DNA of 24,450 nucleotides from Gluconacetobacter johannae. GTDB lineage: Bacteria > Pseudomonadota > Alphaproteobacteria > Acetobacterales > Acetobacteraceae. The notes below the pieces were generated by a model. It had not been told where the DNA came from and searched no databases. It worked only from the letters and a program-made list of their open reading frames with translations. Position 1 is the first letter of the stretch; each line of letters opens with the position of its first letter. Shown one piece after another: positions 1 through 8,200 of the stretch. The position numbers and the translations under genes were made by a program. Location: contig NZ_BAQK01000045.1 of the NCBI RefSeq assembly GCF_025994435.1, forward strand, positions 1-24,450, given 5' to 3'.

Positions 1-595
1 GGGCGGCGGCGGCCCGCGCGCGCCCGGCCTCGTCGGTCGCGGCGCGCAGCCACGCCAGCCCCAGCCCCAGGTGCCCCTGCGCGCAGCCCGCCGCCGCCGC
101 GCGGGCGAACCAGTCCTCGGCCGCCGCCACATCGCGCAGCTCGTCGGGGCCGTTGGCCAGGATGTAGCCGTACAAGGCCTGGGCGTCGGGCGACCCGGCC
201 TCGGCCGCCAGCCGCGCCCAGTGCGCGGCGGCGGTGGGGTCGGGCGTGCTGTCGCCCGGCGTTTCGGCCGTCAGGCGCAGGCCCTGCGCCGCGCCGGCCT
301 CGTGCGGCAGGCCGAACAGATACAGCGTGCCCAGCACCAGCCGCGCCTCGACCCATCCGGCCTCGGCCGCGCGGCGCATCCAGCGCGCGCCCTCGACCAG
401 GCTGGGGGGCACGCCGGTCCCGTCCAGATAGGCGCGGCCGACGCGAAACTGCGCCTCGGGCATGCCGGCCCCGGCCAGGATGCTGAGATGGCCGAACCCC
501 TCGACCGCCTCGCCCTCGGCCAGCAGGGCCAGCGCATGGGCCAGCCGCGCCCGCTGCGAAAACCGCGCCCCGACACGGGAGAGGACGCGCTTCAT
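1..595 (-). CDS. Sel1-like repeat (SLR/TPR-like) protein, C-terminus beyond window
   Basis: Open minus-strand frame from an ATG at 593-595 to the window edge, so about 198 N-terminal residues are visible and there is no stop. The translation is a chain of alpha-helical Sel1-type repeats, with recurring patterns such as AQFRVGRAYLDGTGV, then WMRRAAEAG, EARLVLGTLYLFG, HWARLAAEAGSPDAQALYG and DWFARAAAAGCAQGHLGLG. Such repeats act as protein-protein interaction scaffolds in periplasmic or cytoplasmic complexes. I see no signal peptide: the start MKRVLSRVGARFSQRARLAH is basic without a hydrophobic core. A weak GAGGA lies about 10 nt upstream. It is co-directional with the hlyD/ABC exporter pair but separated by about 270 nt of structured repeats, so operon membership is uncertain. 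Partner and function are unknown. Confidence 0.75.
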   Translation of the reverse strand, partial: MKRVLSRVGARFSQRARLAHALALLAEGEAVEGFGHLSILAGAGMPEAQFRVGRAYLDGTGVPPSLVEGARWMRRAAEAGWVEARLVLGTLYLFGLPHEAGAAQGLRLTAETPGDSTPDPTAAAHWARLAAEAGSPDAQALYGYILANGPDELRDVAAAEDWFARAAAAGCAQGHLGLGLAWLRAATDEAGRARAAAA

Positions 596-604
596 GGGCT
601 GGGG

Positions 605-660
605 GTCCTCAGGGCTCTGCCCTGAACCCGCCAAAGGGCATCGCCCTTTGGAAACCCAGT
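605..660. repeat. Two-hairpin intergenic repeat, copy A
   Basis: Two adjacent perfect hairpins: CAGGGC-tct-GCCCTG (610-624) and CCAAAGGGC-atc-GCCCTTTGG (631-651), joined by GAACCCG and followed by aaacccag. The architecture matches copies at 5080-5157 and 23663-23740 in the opposite orientation, with different stem sequences that still pair. It lies just upstream of the Sel1 gene start. Function is unknown; a structured RNA, terminator or mobile repeat are all possible. Confidence 0.65.
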
Positions 661-699
661 CGTTTGGAACTCAACCGTCTTGACCGTCGTGAGCCTCGT

Positions 700-863
700 A
701 AAGGTTGGGCTGACATGTGGCCTGTTGAGCGAGAGTGCCGCGCAGCGGCACGCCCGACGTGATTTTTCGAGCATCGGAGCGGAGCGGCCTTGATGGCCGT
801 GAGCACCGAAGCACAGAAAAAGCGCGTCGGATCGCCAACAGGGCGCATGCCAGCCCAACCTTT
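700..863. repeat. Long imperfect palindrome (MITE-like or structured element)
   Basis: The 164-nt segment folds back on itself. Bases 700-717 pair with 846-863 (18 nt, one mismatch). The pairing continues through CCTGTTG/CAACAGG, then a CCGACG(n)TTTTTC arm (754-777) against 806-830, and closes in CGGCC-ttgat-GGCCG (785-799). The left arm carries an extra perfect hairpin, GTGCCGC-gca-GCGGCAC (735-751). The right end touches the hlyD stop codon (863-865). No transposase is present. Short open frames inside it look like incidental translations. Confidence 0.7.
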
Positions 864-2308
864 CAAGGTTCGCGCATGCCGTCGGTGAGCGTGGGCACGA
901 GGCGGTTGAGCAGGTACTGCATCATGGTCCGCCGCCCGACATGGATGTCGGCCTCGACCGGCATGCCGGGCTGGGGGTGGAAGAAGGGCGGCACGTCGTG
1001 CAGCGTGTAGCGATCGACCCGCACCCGCACGCGGTAGAACGCATCCATCCCGCCCGCATTGGCGTGCACCCCCTGCGCCCCGGCCCCGGCGCCGGTCTGC
1101 GCGCCGTCGGCGGGGGCGAAGGAATCGGCGCTGATGACGCGTACCGTGCCCTCGGCCCCGCCATACTGGGTGTAGGGGAAGGTCGCGAATTTCAGCAGCA
1201 CATGGTCGCCGGGGCGGATGAAGCCGACATCGGAACCGCGCACCGCCGTATCGACCTCCAGCCCGCTGTCGGCCGGCACCAGCGTCATCAACTGGTTGCC
1301 CGACTGCATCACCGAACCCACCGACAGGCCGGCGATGCTCAGCACCACCGCGTCGCGGTCGGCGCGCATGACCACCAGGCTGCGCCGCAGCCCGGCCTTG
1401 CGGGAATCGTCCTGGGCGTCGGCCAGGCGGTGCTGCGCGGTGCTGAGGTCCTGGTAGACCGTGGCCTTCCAGTTCTGGATGAAGCCGTCGCGCTCGGCCG
1501 TCGTGGCCTCCAGCCGGGCGCGGGCGCCGCCGGCGGCCTGCTGGGCGGCGATCTGGGCGCGTTCGACCTCCATCAGGTCGTTCTGCGCCGACAGGGTGGA
1601 CAGGCGGCTGCCCACCTGGTCGCGTTGCAGGCGCAGGCGCATGGCGTGCACGTCGGACGCCACCCGCGCGCGGGCCGCATACATCGCCGCGTCGGCCAGA
1701 TTGCCCTGCATCTCGGCCCGCGCGCCGGCCATCTGCTTGTCGTAATTCTCGAGCTTGGCGGTGAATTCGGCGCGCCGCCGCAGGAAGGCCGCCGCCTCCT
1801 GCACCGAGGCCGGGACCGTGGCGTCGGGGGTGTAGTCGCGGCCGTCGGCCTCGGCGGTCAGGCGATCGACCTGCGCGCCATAGGCCTGCACCTGGACGCG
1901 CATGTTTTGCACATCGGCGTCGGTGACGGTGGGGTCCAGATGCGCCAGCACCTGGCCCTTGCGGACGAAGTCGCCTTCATGCACGTCGATCGAGCGGATG
2001 ATCGAGGTTTCCAGCGGCTGGACCACCAGGGTGGCGTCGGTCGAGGCCATGCGCCCCTGGGACGTCACGACCTGGTCCAGCGGAAAGACCGACATCACCA
2101 CCAGGCTTGCGATCATCAGGCCGGAAATCAGCCAGGTGATGTACCGGGCCGACGCCGTGGGCGGCAGGGTCGTCAGCGCCGCGCTGGGCGAATGGAATTC
2201 CAGCAGGGCGGCCGGCATGTCGGCGGGGGTGGCGGGGTCGTCCGCGTCGGGCAGCACGTAGCCGTCCATCGCGTCGTCACCGGCCGGGACCATCCTGCGC
2301 TCGGTCAT
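863..2308 (-). CDS. HlyD-family membrane fusion (adaptor) protein of type I secretion
   Basis: A 481-residue periplasmic adaptor that links an inner-membrane ABC exporter to an outer-membrane TolC-type channel. The ATG at 2306-2308 overlaps the ABC exporter stop as ATGA. It has a cytoplasmic N-tail of about 55 residues and one membrane segment near residues 58-80 (ITWLISGLMIASLVVMSVF). A lipoyl/barrel half follows (IIRSIDVHEGDFVRKGQVLAHLDP), then a long Ala/Arg/Gln-rich coiled coil (about 140-300), the second barrel half (VMRADRDAVVLSIAGLSVGSV) and the family-typical end PGMPVEADIHVGRRTMMQYL. A Gly/Ala/Gln-rich insertion lies about 70-95 residues before the C-terminus. The stop codon abuts the palindromic element. 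The secreted substrate is not in the window and no TolC gene is seen. Confidence 0.92.
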   Translation of the reverse strand: MTERRMVPAGDDAMDGYVLPDADDPATPADMPAALLEFHSPSAALTTLPPTASARYITWLISGLMIASLVVMSVFPLDQVVTSQGRMASTDATLVVQPLETSIIRSIDVHEGDFVRKGQVLAHLDPTVTDADVQNMRVQVQAYGAQVDRLTAEADGRDYTPDATVPASVQEAAAFLRRRAEFTAKLENYDKQMAGARAEMQGNLADAAMYAARARVASDVHAMRLRLQRDQVGSRLSTLSAQNDLMEVERAQIAAQQAAGGARARLEATTAERDGFIQNWKATVYQDLSTAQHRLADAQDDSRKAGLRRSLVVMRADRDAVVLSIAGLSVGSVMQSGNQLMTLVPADSGLEVDTAVRGSDVGFIRPGDHVLLKFATFPYTQYGGAEGTVRVISADSFAPADGAQTGAGAGAQGVHANAGGMDAFYRVRVRVDRYTLHDVPPFFHPQPGMPVEADIHVGRRTMMQYLLNRLVPTLTDGMREP

Positions 2309-4557
2309 GGCTCCATCCCCCCTTCGGCCAGCATCGCGGCGGGGCTGGCGCGCCCGGCCGGCGCGGCCTGGTGGCGGTTCTGCTGCAACCACAGGGTGCG
2401 ATAGATGGCGCAGCGTTCCAGCAGCACCGCATGCGGGGCGATATCCACCACCCTGCCCTGGTCCATCACGCAGATCTGGTCGCAATCGACCAGCGACGAC
2501 AGCCGGTGCGACACGATGACCATGGTGCGGCCCCGGCCGATCCGTTGCAGGTTGGCGTTCACCAGCGCCTCGCTCTCGGGGTCGAGGGCCGAGGTCGCCT
2601 CGTCCAGGATCATCAGCCGGGGGTCGCAGATCAGGGCGCGGGCGATGGCCAGGCGCTGGCGCTGGCCGCCCGAAATGTTGGTCGAGCCTTCCTCGATCCA
2701 GGTTTCGTAGCCGGCGGGCATGCGTTCGATGAATTCCTCGGCGCCGGCCAGGCGGGCGGCGCGCACCACGTCGTCCAGCGTCAGGCCGGGGCGGCCGGCG
2801 GTGATGTTGTCGCGCACCGTCCCGCGAAAGAGGAAATTGTCCTGCAACACCACGCCCAGCGACCGGCGCAGATGCGTCAGGTTGATCTCGCGCAGGTCCA
2901 CCCCGTCCAGCTTCAGATACCCGCTGTACGACCGGCTGACGCCCTGCAGCAGGCGGGTGATGGTGGATTTGCCCGACCCGCTGCGCCCGACCAGCCCCAG
3001 CATGGTGCCGGCCGGGATGTCGAAATTGACGTCGTCCAGCGCGCGCGTGGCCGCGCCGGGGTAGGTGAAGTTCACGTCGGTGAAGGACAGCGCGCCCCGG
3101 ATGTCGGGCCGCAGGCCGCTGGTCAGCGCGCGGCTTTCGGTGGGCTGGTTCAGCACCAGCCCGGCTTCGCCCAGGGCGGTCCGGACCTCGTTCAGGTCGT
3201 CCAGCAGGCGCGCCAGGCCGATCAGCGGCGCGGCCACGCGGCCGCCCAGCATCATGAACGCCATCAGCGCGCCGCCGCCCATCTGGCCCCCGCCGGTCAG
3301 GATCAGGTACGCCCCCACCAGGATGATGCCGCGATTGATGAACAGTTCGAACGGCATCACCACGGTCGAGGCCACGTTGGTCATGCGCCCGACCGCCAGC
3401 GACCACAGCGCCGATTCGGCCGACCGTTCGTCCCACAACTGCCGGCGGGGGCGTTCCAGCGCCAGCGTCTTGATGGTGCGGATGCCGGCGACGGTTTCGT
3501 ACATCACCGACCCGCGCGCCATGTCGGCATGGACCTTCCGGCCGATCAGCGCGCCCACCGGCCCCATGAAGACGACGACCACCAGCCCGATCGCCCCCGC
3601 CGCCGCGATGGTCATCCACGCCAGCGTGGCGCTGAGGTAGAACAGGAAGGGCAGGACGACGATCAGGGTGAACAGGTCCAGGAAGGTGTTCAGCAGCTTC
3701 CCGGTCATGAAATCCTTGACCTTGTAGATCGCCGACACGCGCCCGATGACGTGCCCCGCCTGCTGGCGTTCGAAGAATTCCAGCGGCAGCGCCAGCAGCC
3801 GGTTGAAGACATGCAGCGAAATCCGCGTGTCCAGCCGGGTGGTCAGCACCAGGGTCAGTTCCCGCCGCGCGTAGGTCAGCAGGATTTCATAGAAGCTGAG
3901 CACGCAGACGATGGCGGTGATGGACACCAGCGTCGCCATCGACCGGAAATTCACCACCCGGTCGACCACCTGCATGACGATCAGCGGCGGGAAGATCGCC
4001 AGCACGCTCAGCACCATCGACGCCAGCACGATGTCGCGCAGGGCGCGGCGTTCGCGCAGGACCGTCCGCGCCAGCCACGCGAAGTCGATCGGCGCGTCGG
4101 CCTCGGCCAGGTCGCGGCGGCGCTTCACCAGCAGCACGTCGCCGGTCCAGACCTGCGACAGCCGCAGTTCGTCCACCGCCACGGGCGTCGATCCCGCGTC
4201 GCCCAGCGGGTCGCGCAGCCAGACGATGCCGCGTTCGGCGTCGGCGGCGACCATCAGCCCCGCCGACCCGTCGCGGAACATCAGCACGACCGGCGGCGTG
4301 TTGTGCATCCGCACCAGGTAGCGCCATTTCAGGCGCATCCCCTTCGCCACCGCCCCCTGGTCGTTCAGCCAGCGCGCCAGGGCGGCCGGCGACGGCGCGA
4401 CCTCGCCCGGTTCGGCCACGAAATCGCGGATATCCACATCGACGCCGTGATGGCGCGCCGCCGCCGCCGTGGCATGCAGGCGGATCGTCGTCGGGGCCGG
4501 CCGCGCGTGCGCGGTGGCCGAATCGGCGGCACCTGGCGGGGGGTCTGACTGCGCCAC
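2305..4557 (-). CDS. Type I secretion ABC exporter with C39-like domain (HlyB/LapB-type permease-ATPase)
   Basis: A 750-residue inner-membrane half-transporter expected to dimerise and export a protein with the HlyD partner. An N-terminal C39-peptidase-like domain (about 25-150) contains no cysteine at all, so it cannot process a leader peptide. In HlyB-type exporters such domains instead bind unfolded substrate. A six-helix membrane domain (about 170-450) follows. The ATPase domain has Walker A GRSGSGKST (524-532), signature NISGGQ (627-632), Walker B LMILDE (648-653) and switch His684. The start is a GTG at 4555-4557, chosen because AAGGA lies six bases upstream and the conserved domain begins soon after. 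It overlaps hlyD by 4 nt. Substrate specificity cannot be read from the sequence. Confidence 0.93.
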   Translation of the reverse strand: MAQSDPPPGAADSATAHARPAPTTIRLHATAAAARHHGVDVDIRDFVAEPGEVAPSPAALARWLNDQGAVAKGMRLKWRYLVRMHNTPPVVLMFRDGSAGLMVAADAERGIVWLRDPLGDAGSTPVAVDELRLSQVWTGDVLLVKRRRDLAEADAPIDFAWLARTVLRERRALRDIVLASMVLSVLAIFPPLIVMQVVDRVVNFRSMATLVSITAIVCVLSFYEILLTYARRELTLVLTTRLDTRISLHVFNRLLALPLEFFERQQAGHVIGRVSAIYKVKDFMTGKLLNTFLDLFTLIVVLPFLFYLSATLAWMTIAAAGAIGLVVVVFMGPVGALIGRKVHADMARGSVMYETVAGIRTIKTLALERPRRQLWDERSAESALWSLAVGRMTNVASTVVMPFELFINRGIILVGAYLILTGGGQMGGGALMAFMMLGGRVAAPLIGLARLLDDLNEVRTALGEAGLVLNQPTESRALTSGLRPDIRGALSFTDVNFTYPGAATRALDDVNFDIPAGTMLGLVGRSGSGKSTITRLLQGVSRSYSGYLKLDGVDLREINLTHLRRSLGVVLQDNFLFRGTVRDNITAGRPGLTLDDVVRAARLAGAEEFIERMPAGYETWIEEGSTNISGGQRQRLAIARALICDPRLMILDEATSALDPESEALVNANLQRIGRGRTMVIVSHRLSSLVDCDQICVMDQGRVVDIAPHAVLLERCAIYRTLWLQQNRHQAAPAGRASPAAMLAEGGMEP

Positions 4558-4655
4558 GGCTCATCCTTCGCTGGGTCCGGGCCAGCCTGGCCCCGAAAGA
4601 CGAAGGGAGGGTTAATGCGGCGCGTCGGGGGGCCGCCCTTTGGACGCCCCGGACT
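4558..4655. other. Spacer between the CxCC protein and the ABC exporter
   Basis: 98 nt between co-directional minus-strand genes. It carries the exporter ribosome binding site (AAGGA on the minus strand, about 4564-4568) and a GC-rich imperfect inverted repeat around 4626-4651. It also contains ccctttgg, recalling the dispersed two-hairpin repeat, but the fold is not convincing. No clear promoter is seen. Confidence 0.3.
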
Positions 4656-5057
4656 TCAGGCCCCCAGGCCGGGCCGGTAGCGCGCCGCCACCATGCGGTG
4701 GCCCGTCACGTCGCGCCGCACATCGTCAAGCTGCCCGGCGGGCATGACGATCACCACGCGGTCGAACCACGGGCGCTGGCCGGTCACGCGGGCGCGGAAC
4801 AGGTCCGACAGCGCCGAGGTAAACCCGCCGGACGGCACGCAGCACACGCAGGCCACCCCATGGCCGAACGGCGAGAGCGTGGCGCGCAGCGCGATCACGT
4901 CCTGCCACCCCATGCGCGCCGGGTCGGCGACGGCGTCATCCAGCACGCCCTGGCCGGTCAGGACCAGCGCGCCGGCATCGCCCGCCATCCCGGCGAAGGC
5001 GGCGGCGTCCACCAGATCCAGCACGATCCGCCCGTCATCGTCCCCGTTGCCTGCCAT
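4656..5057 (-). CDS. Small protein with CobW/COG0523-like CxCC motif, no P-loop
   Basis: 133 residues, ATG at 5055-5057 preceded by a purine-rich AAGGGGGG. Codon use matches neighbouring real genes. Residues 66-103 contain C70-V-C72-C73, then a helix ending SALSDLFRAR and FDRVVIV. This order resembles the GCxCC metal-binding motif, helix and FDxxxIE strand of CobW/COG0523 metallochaperone GTPases. The Walker A, Walker B and guanine-specificity motifs of that family are absent and the protein is about one third of the usual length. It is therefore either a remnant, a P-loop-free relative or a chance resemblance. It is divergent to metH, whose product needs both cobalamin and zinc, so a metal-handling role is conceivable but only inferred. 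Otherwise it should be called hypothetical. Confidence 0.6.
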   Translation of the reverse strand: MAGNGDDDGRIVLDLVDAAAFAGMAGDAGALVLTGQGVLDDAVADPARMGWQDVIALRATLSPFGHGVACVCCVPSGGFTSALSDLFRARVTGQRPWFDRVVIVMPAGQLDDVRRDVTGHRMVAARYRPGLGA

Positions 5058-5079
5058 CGGTCCCCCCTTGCCGCCCCCT

Positions 5080-5157
5080 GGAAACCCAGGACGTCATAAA
5101 CGAACGGGATGCAAGGGCCGAGGCCCTTGCCGGGTTCGGGCAGCGCCCGACCGTCCT
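5080..5157. repeat. Two-hairpin intergenic repeat, copy B
   Basis: Begins GGAAACCCAGGAC and contains the perfect hairpin GCAAGGGCC-ga-GGCCCTTGC (5111-5130), then GGGTTC and a second hairpin TCGGGC-agc-GCCCGA. It is nearly identical over its full length to 23663-23740, differing at a handful of positions. It sits between divergent genes, so it is unlikely to be simply a terminator here. Confidence 0.8.
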
Positions 5158-5282
5158 TCCGCTCTCGCCTCGCGGCGGGATGCACATTATACCCGAATGC
5201 GCGCGCGGGCCGCCGCGCTGGACAGCCGCCGCGCCTTGCGGGAATAACGATCGCGCCCCTTCCGTGGAAAACCAGGACCATC
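5158..5282 (+). other. metH upstream leader
   Basis: 125 nt between repeat copy B and the metH start. I looked for cobalamin and SAM riboswitch hallmarks and found none. An AT-rich cacattatac lies at about 5183-5192, without a matching -35. The ribosome binding site is AGGA five bases before the ATG. Confidence 0.35.
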
Positions 5283-8200
5283 ATGACCACCCGACCCCAT
5301 CTTCTCGACGCCCTTCGCGACCAGGTCCTGCTGTGTGACGGCGGCATGGGGTCGCGCGTGCAGGTGCTGGACCTCGATGTCGAGCGGGATTACTGGGGGC
5401 AGGAGAACTGCACCGAGATCCTGAACCTGTCGCGCCCCGAGCTGGTGCGCGAGATCCATCGCGGCTATTTCGAGGCCGGGGCGGACATGGTGGAGACCAA
5501 CAGCTTCGGCGGGTCGCCGATCACCCTGGGCGAATTCGGGCTGGCCGACCGCGCGCGCGAGATCAACCGCACCGCCGCCCATCTGGCGCGCGAGGCCGCC
5601 GAGAGCTTTTCCGACGGCCGCCACCGCTATGTCGTGGGCTCGGTCGGGCCGGGAACCAAGCTGCCGTCGCTGGGCAACATCGACTACGACACGCTGGAGG
5701 CCGGGCTGGCCGAGCAGTGCCGGGGGCTGATCGAAGGCGGGGTGGACGCCCTGCTGGTCGAAACCTGCCAGGACACGTTGCAGATCAAGGCCGCGGTGAA
5801 CGGGGCGAAGATCGCCCGGGCCGAACTGGGCGCCGACACGCCGATCTTCGTGCAGGTGACGGTGGAAACCACCGGCACGCTGCTGGTCGGCCCCGACATC
5901 GCCGCCGCCGCCACGGCGATCCATGCGCTGGACGTGCCGCTGATGGGGCTGAACTGCGCCACCGGCCCGCAGGAAATGTCCGAACATGTCCGCTGGCTGG
6001 CCGAGAACTGGCCGGGGCTGATTTCGATCCAGCCCAATGCCGGCCTGCCGGAACTGGTGGACGGGCAGACCCATTACCCGCTGTCGCCGGCCGACATGGC
6101 CACCTGGGTGGACCGCTTCGTGAGTGAGGACGGGCTGAACCTGGTGGGCGGGTGCTGCGGCACCTCTACCCCGCACATCGCAGCCCTGGACGCCATGCTG
6201 CGCCGCCGCGCCGAGGGCACCGGCCGCCACCGCCCCGCCCCTGTCGTGCGCCGTCCGGTCTGGGTGCCGTCGGTGTCCAGCCTGTACACGCAGGTGCCGC
6301 TGCGTCAGGAGAACAGCTATTTCTCGATCGGCGAGCGCTGCAACGCCAACGGGTCGAAGAAATGGCGCGCCTTGCAGGAAGAAGGCGACTGGGACGGCTG
6401 CGTGGCCGTGGGGCGCGAGCAGGTGGGCGAAGGGTCGAACGCGCTGGACATCTGCACCGCCTTCGTCGGGCGGGACGAAATGCGTGAGATGAACGAGGTC
6501 GTCACCCGTTTCACCGCCTCGGTCAACGCGCCGCTGGTCATCGATTCGACCGAGACGCCGGTGATCGAGGCCGCGCTGAAGCTGTATGGCGGCAAGGCGA
6601 TCATCAACTCGATCAATTTCGAGGACGGCGAGGGCCACGCCACCGACCGCATGCTGCTGGCCCGCAAGTTCGGCGCGGCCGTGGTGGCGCTGACGATCGA
6701 CGAGGTCGGCATGGCCAAGACGGCCGAGGACAAGCTGCGGATCGCGACAAGGCTGGTCGAATTCGCCTGCGACCGCCACGGCCTGCCGCAATCGGACCTG
6801 ATGATCGACCCGCTGACCTTCACCATCGGCACGGGTGTCGAGGACGACCGCAAGCTGGGGGCGTGGACGCTGGAGGGCATCCGCCTGATCCGCGCGCGCT
6901 TCCCCGACATCCAGATCGTGCTGGGGCTGTCGAACATCTCGTTCGGGTTGAACCCGGCGGCGCGTGCGGTGCTGAATTCGGTTTTCCTGGACCATGCGGT
7001 GCGCGCGGGCATGACGGCGGCGATCGTCCATGTGTCCAAGATCCGACCGCTGCACCTGATCCCCGAGGAGGAAGTCCGCGTCGCCGAGGACCTGATCTTC
7101 GACCGCCGGTCCGAGGGGTATGACCCGCTGCAGCGCCTGCTGGCGCTGTTCGCCGACCGCAAGGCCGCCGACGCGGTGAAGAAGACCCGCGCCGAGACGG
7201 TCGAGGGCCGCCTGAAGGACCGCATCGTCGATGGCGACCGCAAGGGGCTGGAAGCCGAGCTGGACGAGGCGATGCGGACCATCCCGCCGCTGGACATCAT
7301 AAACACCATCCTGCTGGACGGCATGAAGGTGGTGGGCGAGCTGTTCGGCGCGGGCAAGATGCAACTGCCCTTCGTGCTGCAATCGGCCGAGACGATGAAG
7401 GCCGCCGTCGCCCATCTGGAACCGCACATGGAACGCGCCGAGGGCCAGGCGCGCGGCACCATCGTGCTGGCGACCGTCAAGGGCGACGTGCACGACATCG
7501 GCAAGAACCTGGTCGACATCATCCTGACCAACAACGGCTATCGCGTCGTCAACCTGGGCATCAAGGTGCCGGTGGCCGACATGATCGCCGCCACCCGCGA
7601 ACATGACGCCGACGCCGTGGGCATGTCCGGCCTGCTGGTGAAATCGACCGTCATCATGCGCGAGAACCTCGAGGAAATGGCGCGCCAGGGGCTGGACGTG
7701 CCCGTGCTGCTGGGCGGCGCCGCCCTGACCCGCAATTATGTCGAGGAAGACTGCACCGCCGCCTACGGCGCCGAGGGCCGCGTGGCCTATGCCCGCGACG
7801 CGTTCGACGGGCTGTCGCTGATGGACCAGGTGACGCGCGGCGAATTCGACGCATACCTGGCCGCCATCCGCGCGCGCCGCGCGGGCAAGGCCACGCGCGC
7901 CCGGCCCCGCGACATGGAACAGGCGGAAAATCGCGGCTTCGGCCCCGTGGATGTCGCCGCCGCCCATGCCCGCCGCCTGCGCCTGACGCGCGACGAGCCG
8001 GTGACGCAGCCGCCGTTCTGGGGCGCGCGGGTGCTGGAGGCGACGCCCGACGCGGTGCTGCCGTTCCTGAACGAGCGGTCGCTGTACCAGTTCCAGTGGG
8101 GCTTCCGGAAGCAGGGGCGCTCGCTGGACGAATTCATGGGCTGGGCGCGGCAGGAACTGCGCCCCGTGCTGCGCCGGATGCTGGCGCTGACGGCGGCCGA

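Noticed and set aside
592..866. Small minus-strand proteins between hlyD and the Sel1 gene
   Set aside because: Their frames run through the palindrome and the hairpin repeat. There are no ribosome binding sites and the structure explains the sequence better.
2309..3619. Upstream in-frame extension of hlyD
   Set aside because: It lies entirely within the ABC exporter gene in another frame and reads as Arg/Gly/Pro-rich noise. The ATGA-coupled start at 2308 is clear.
2371..4548. Long plus-strand open frame opposite the ABC exporter
   Set aside because: Rich in His, Gln and Arg with no recognisable motif, whereas the minus strand encodes a complete ABC transporter.
5158..5282. Cobalamin or SAM riboswitch before metH
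   Set aside because: No B12-box or SAM riboswitch core was recognisable in the leader. A covariance search would be needed to overturn this.
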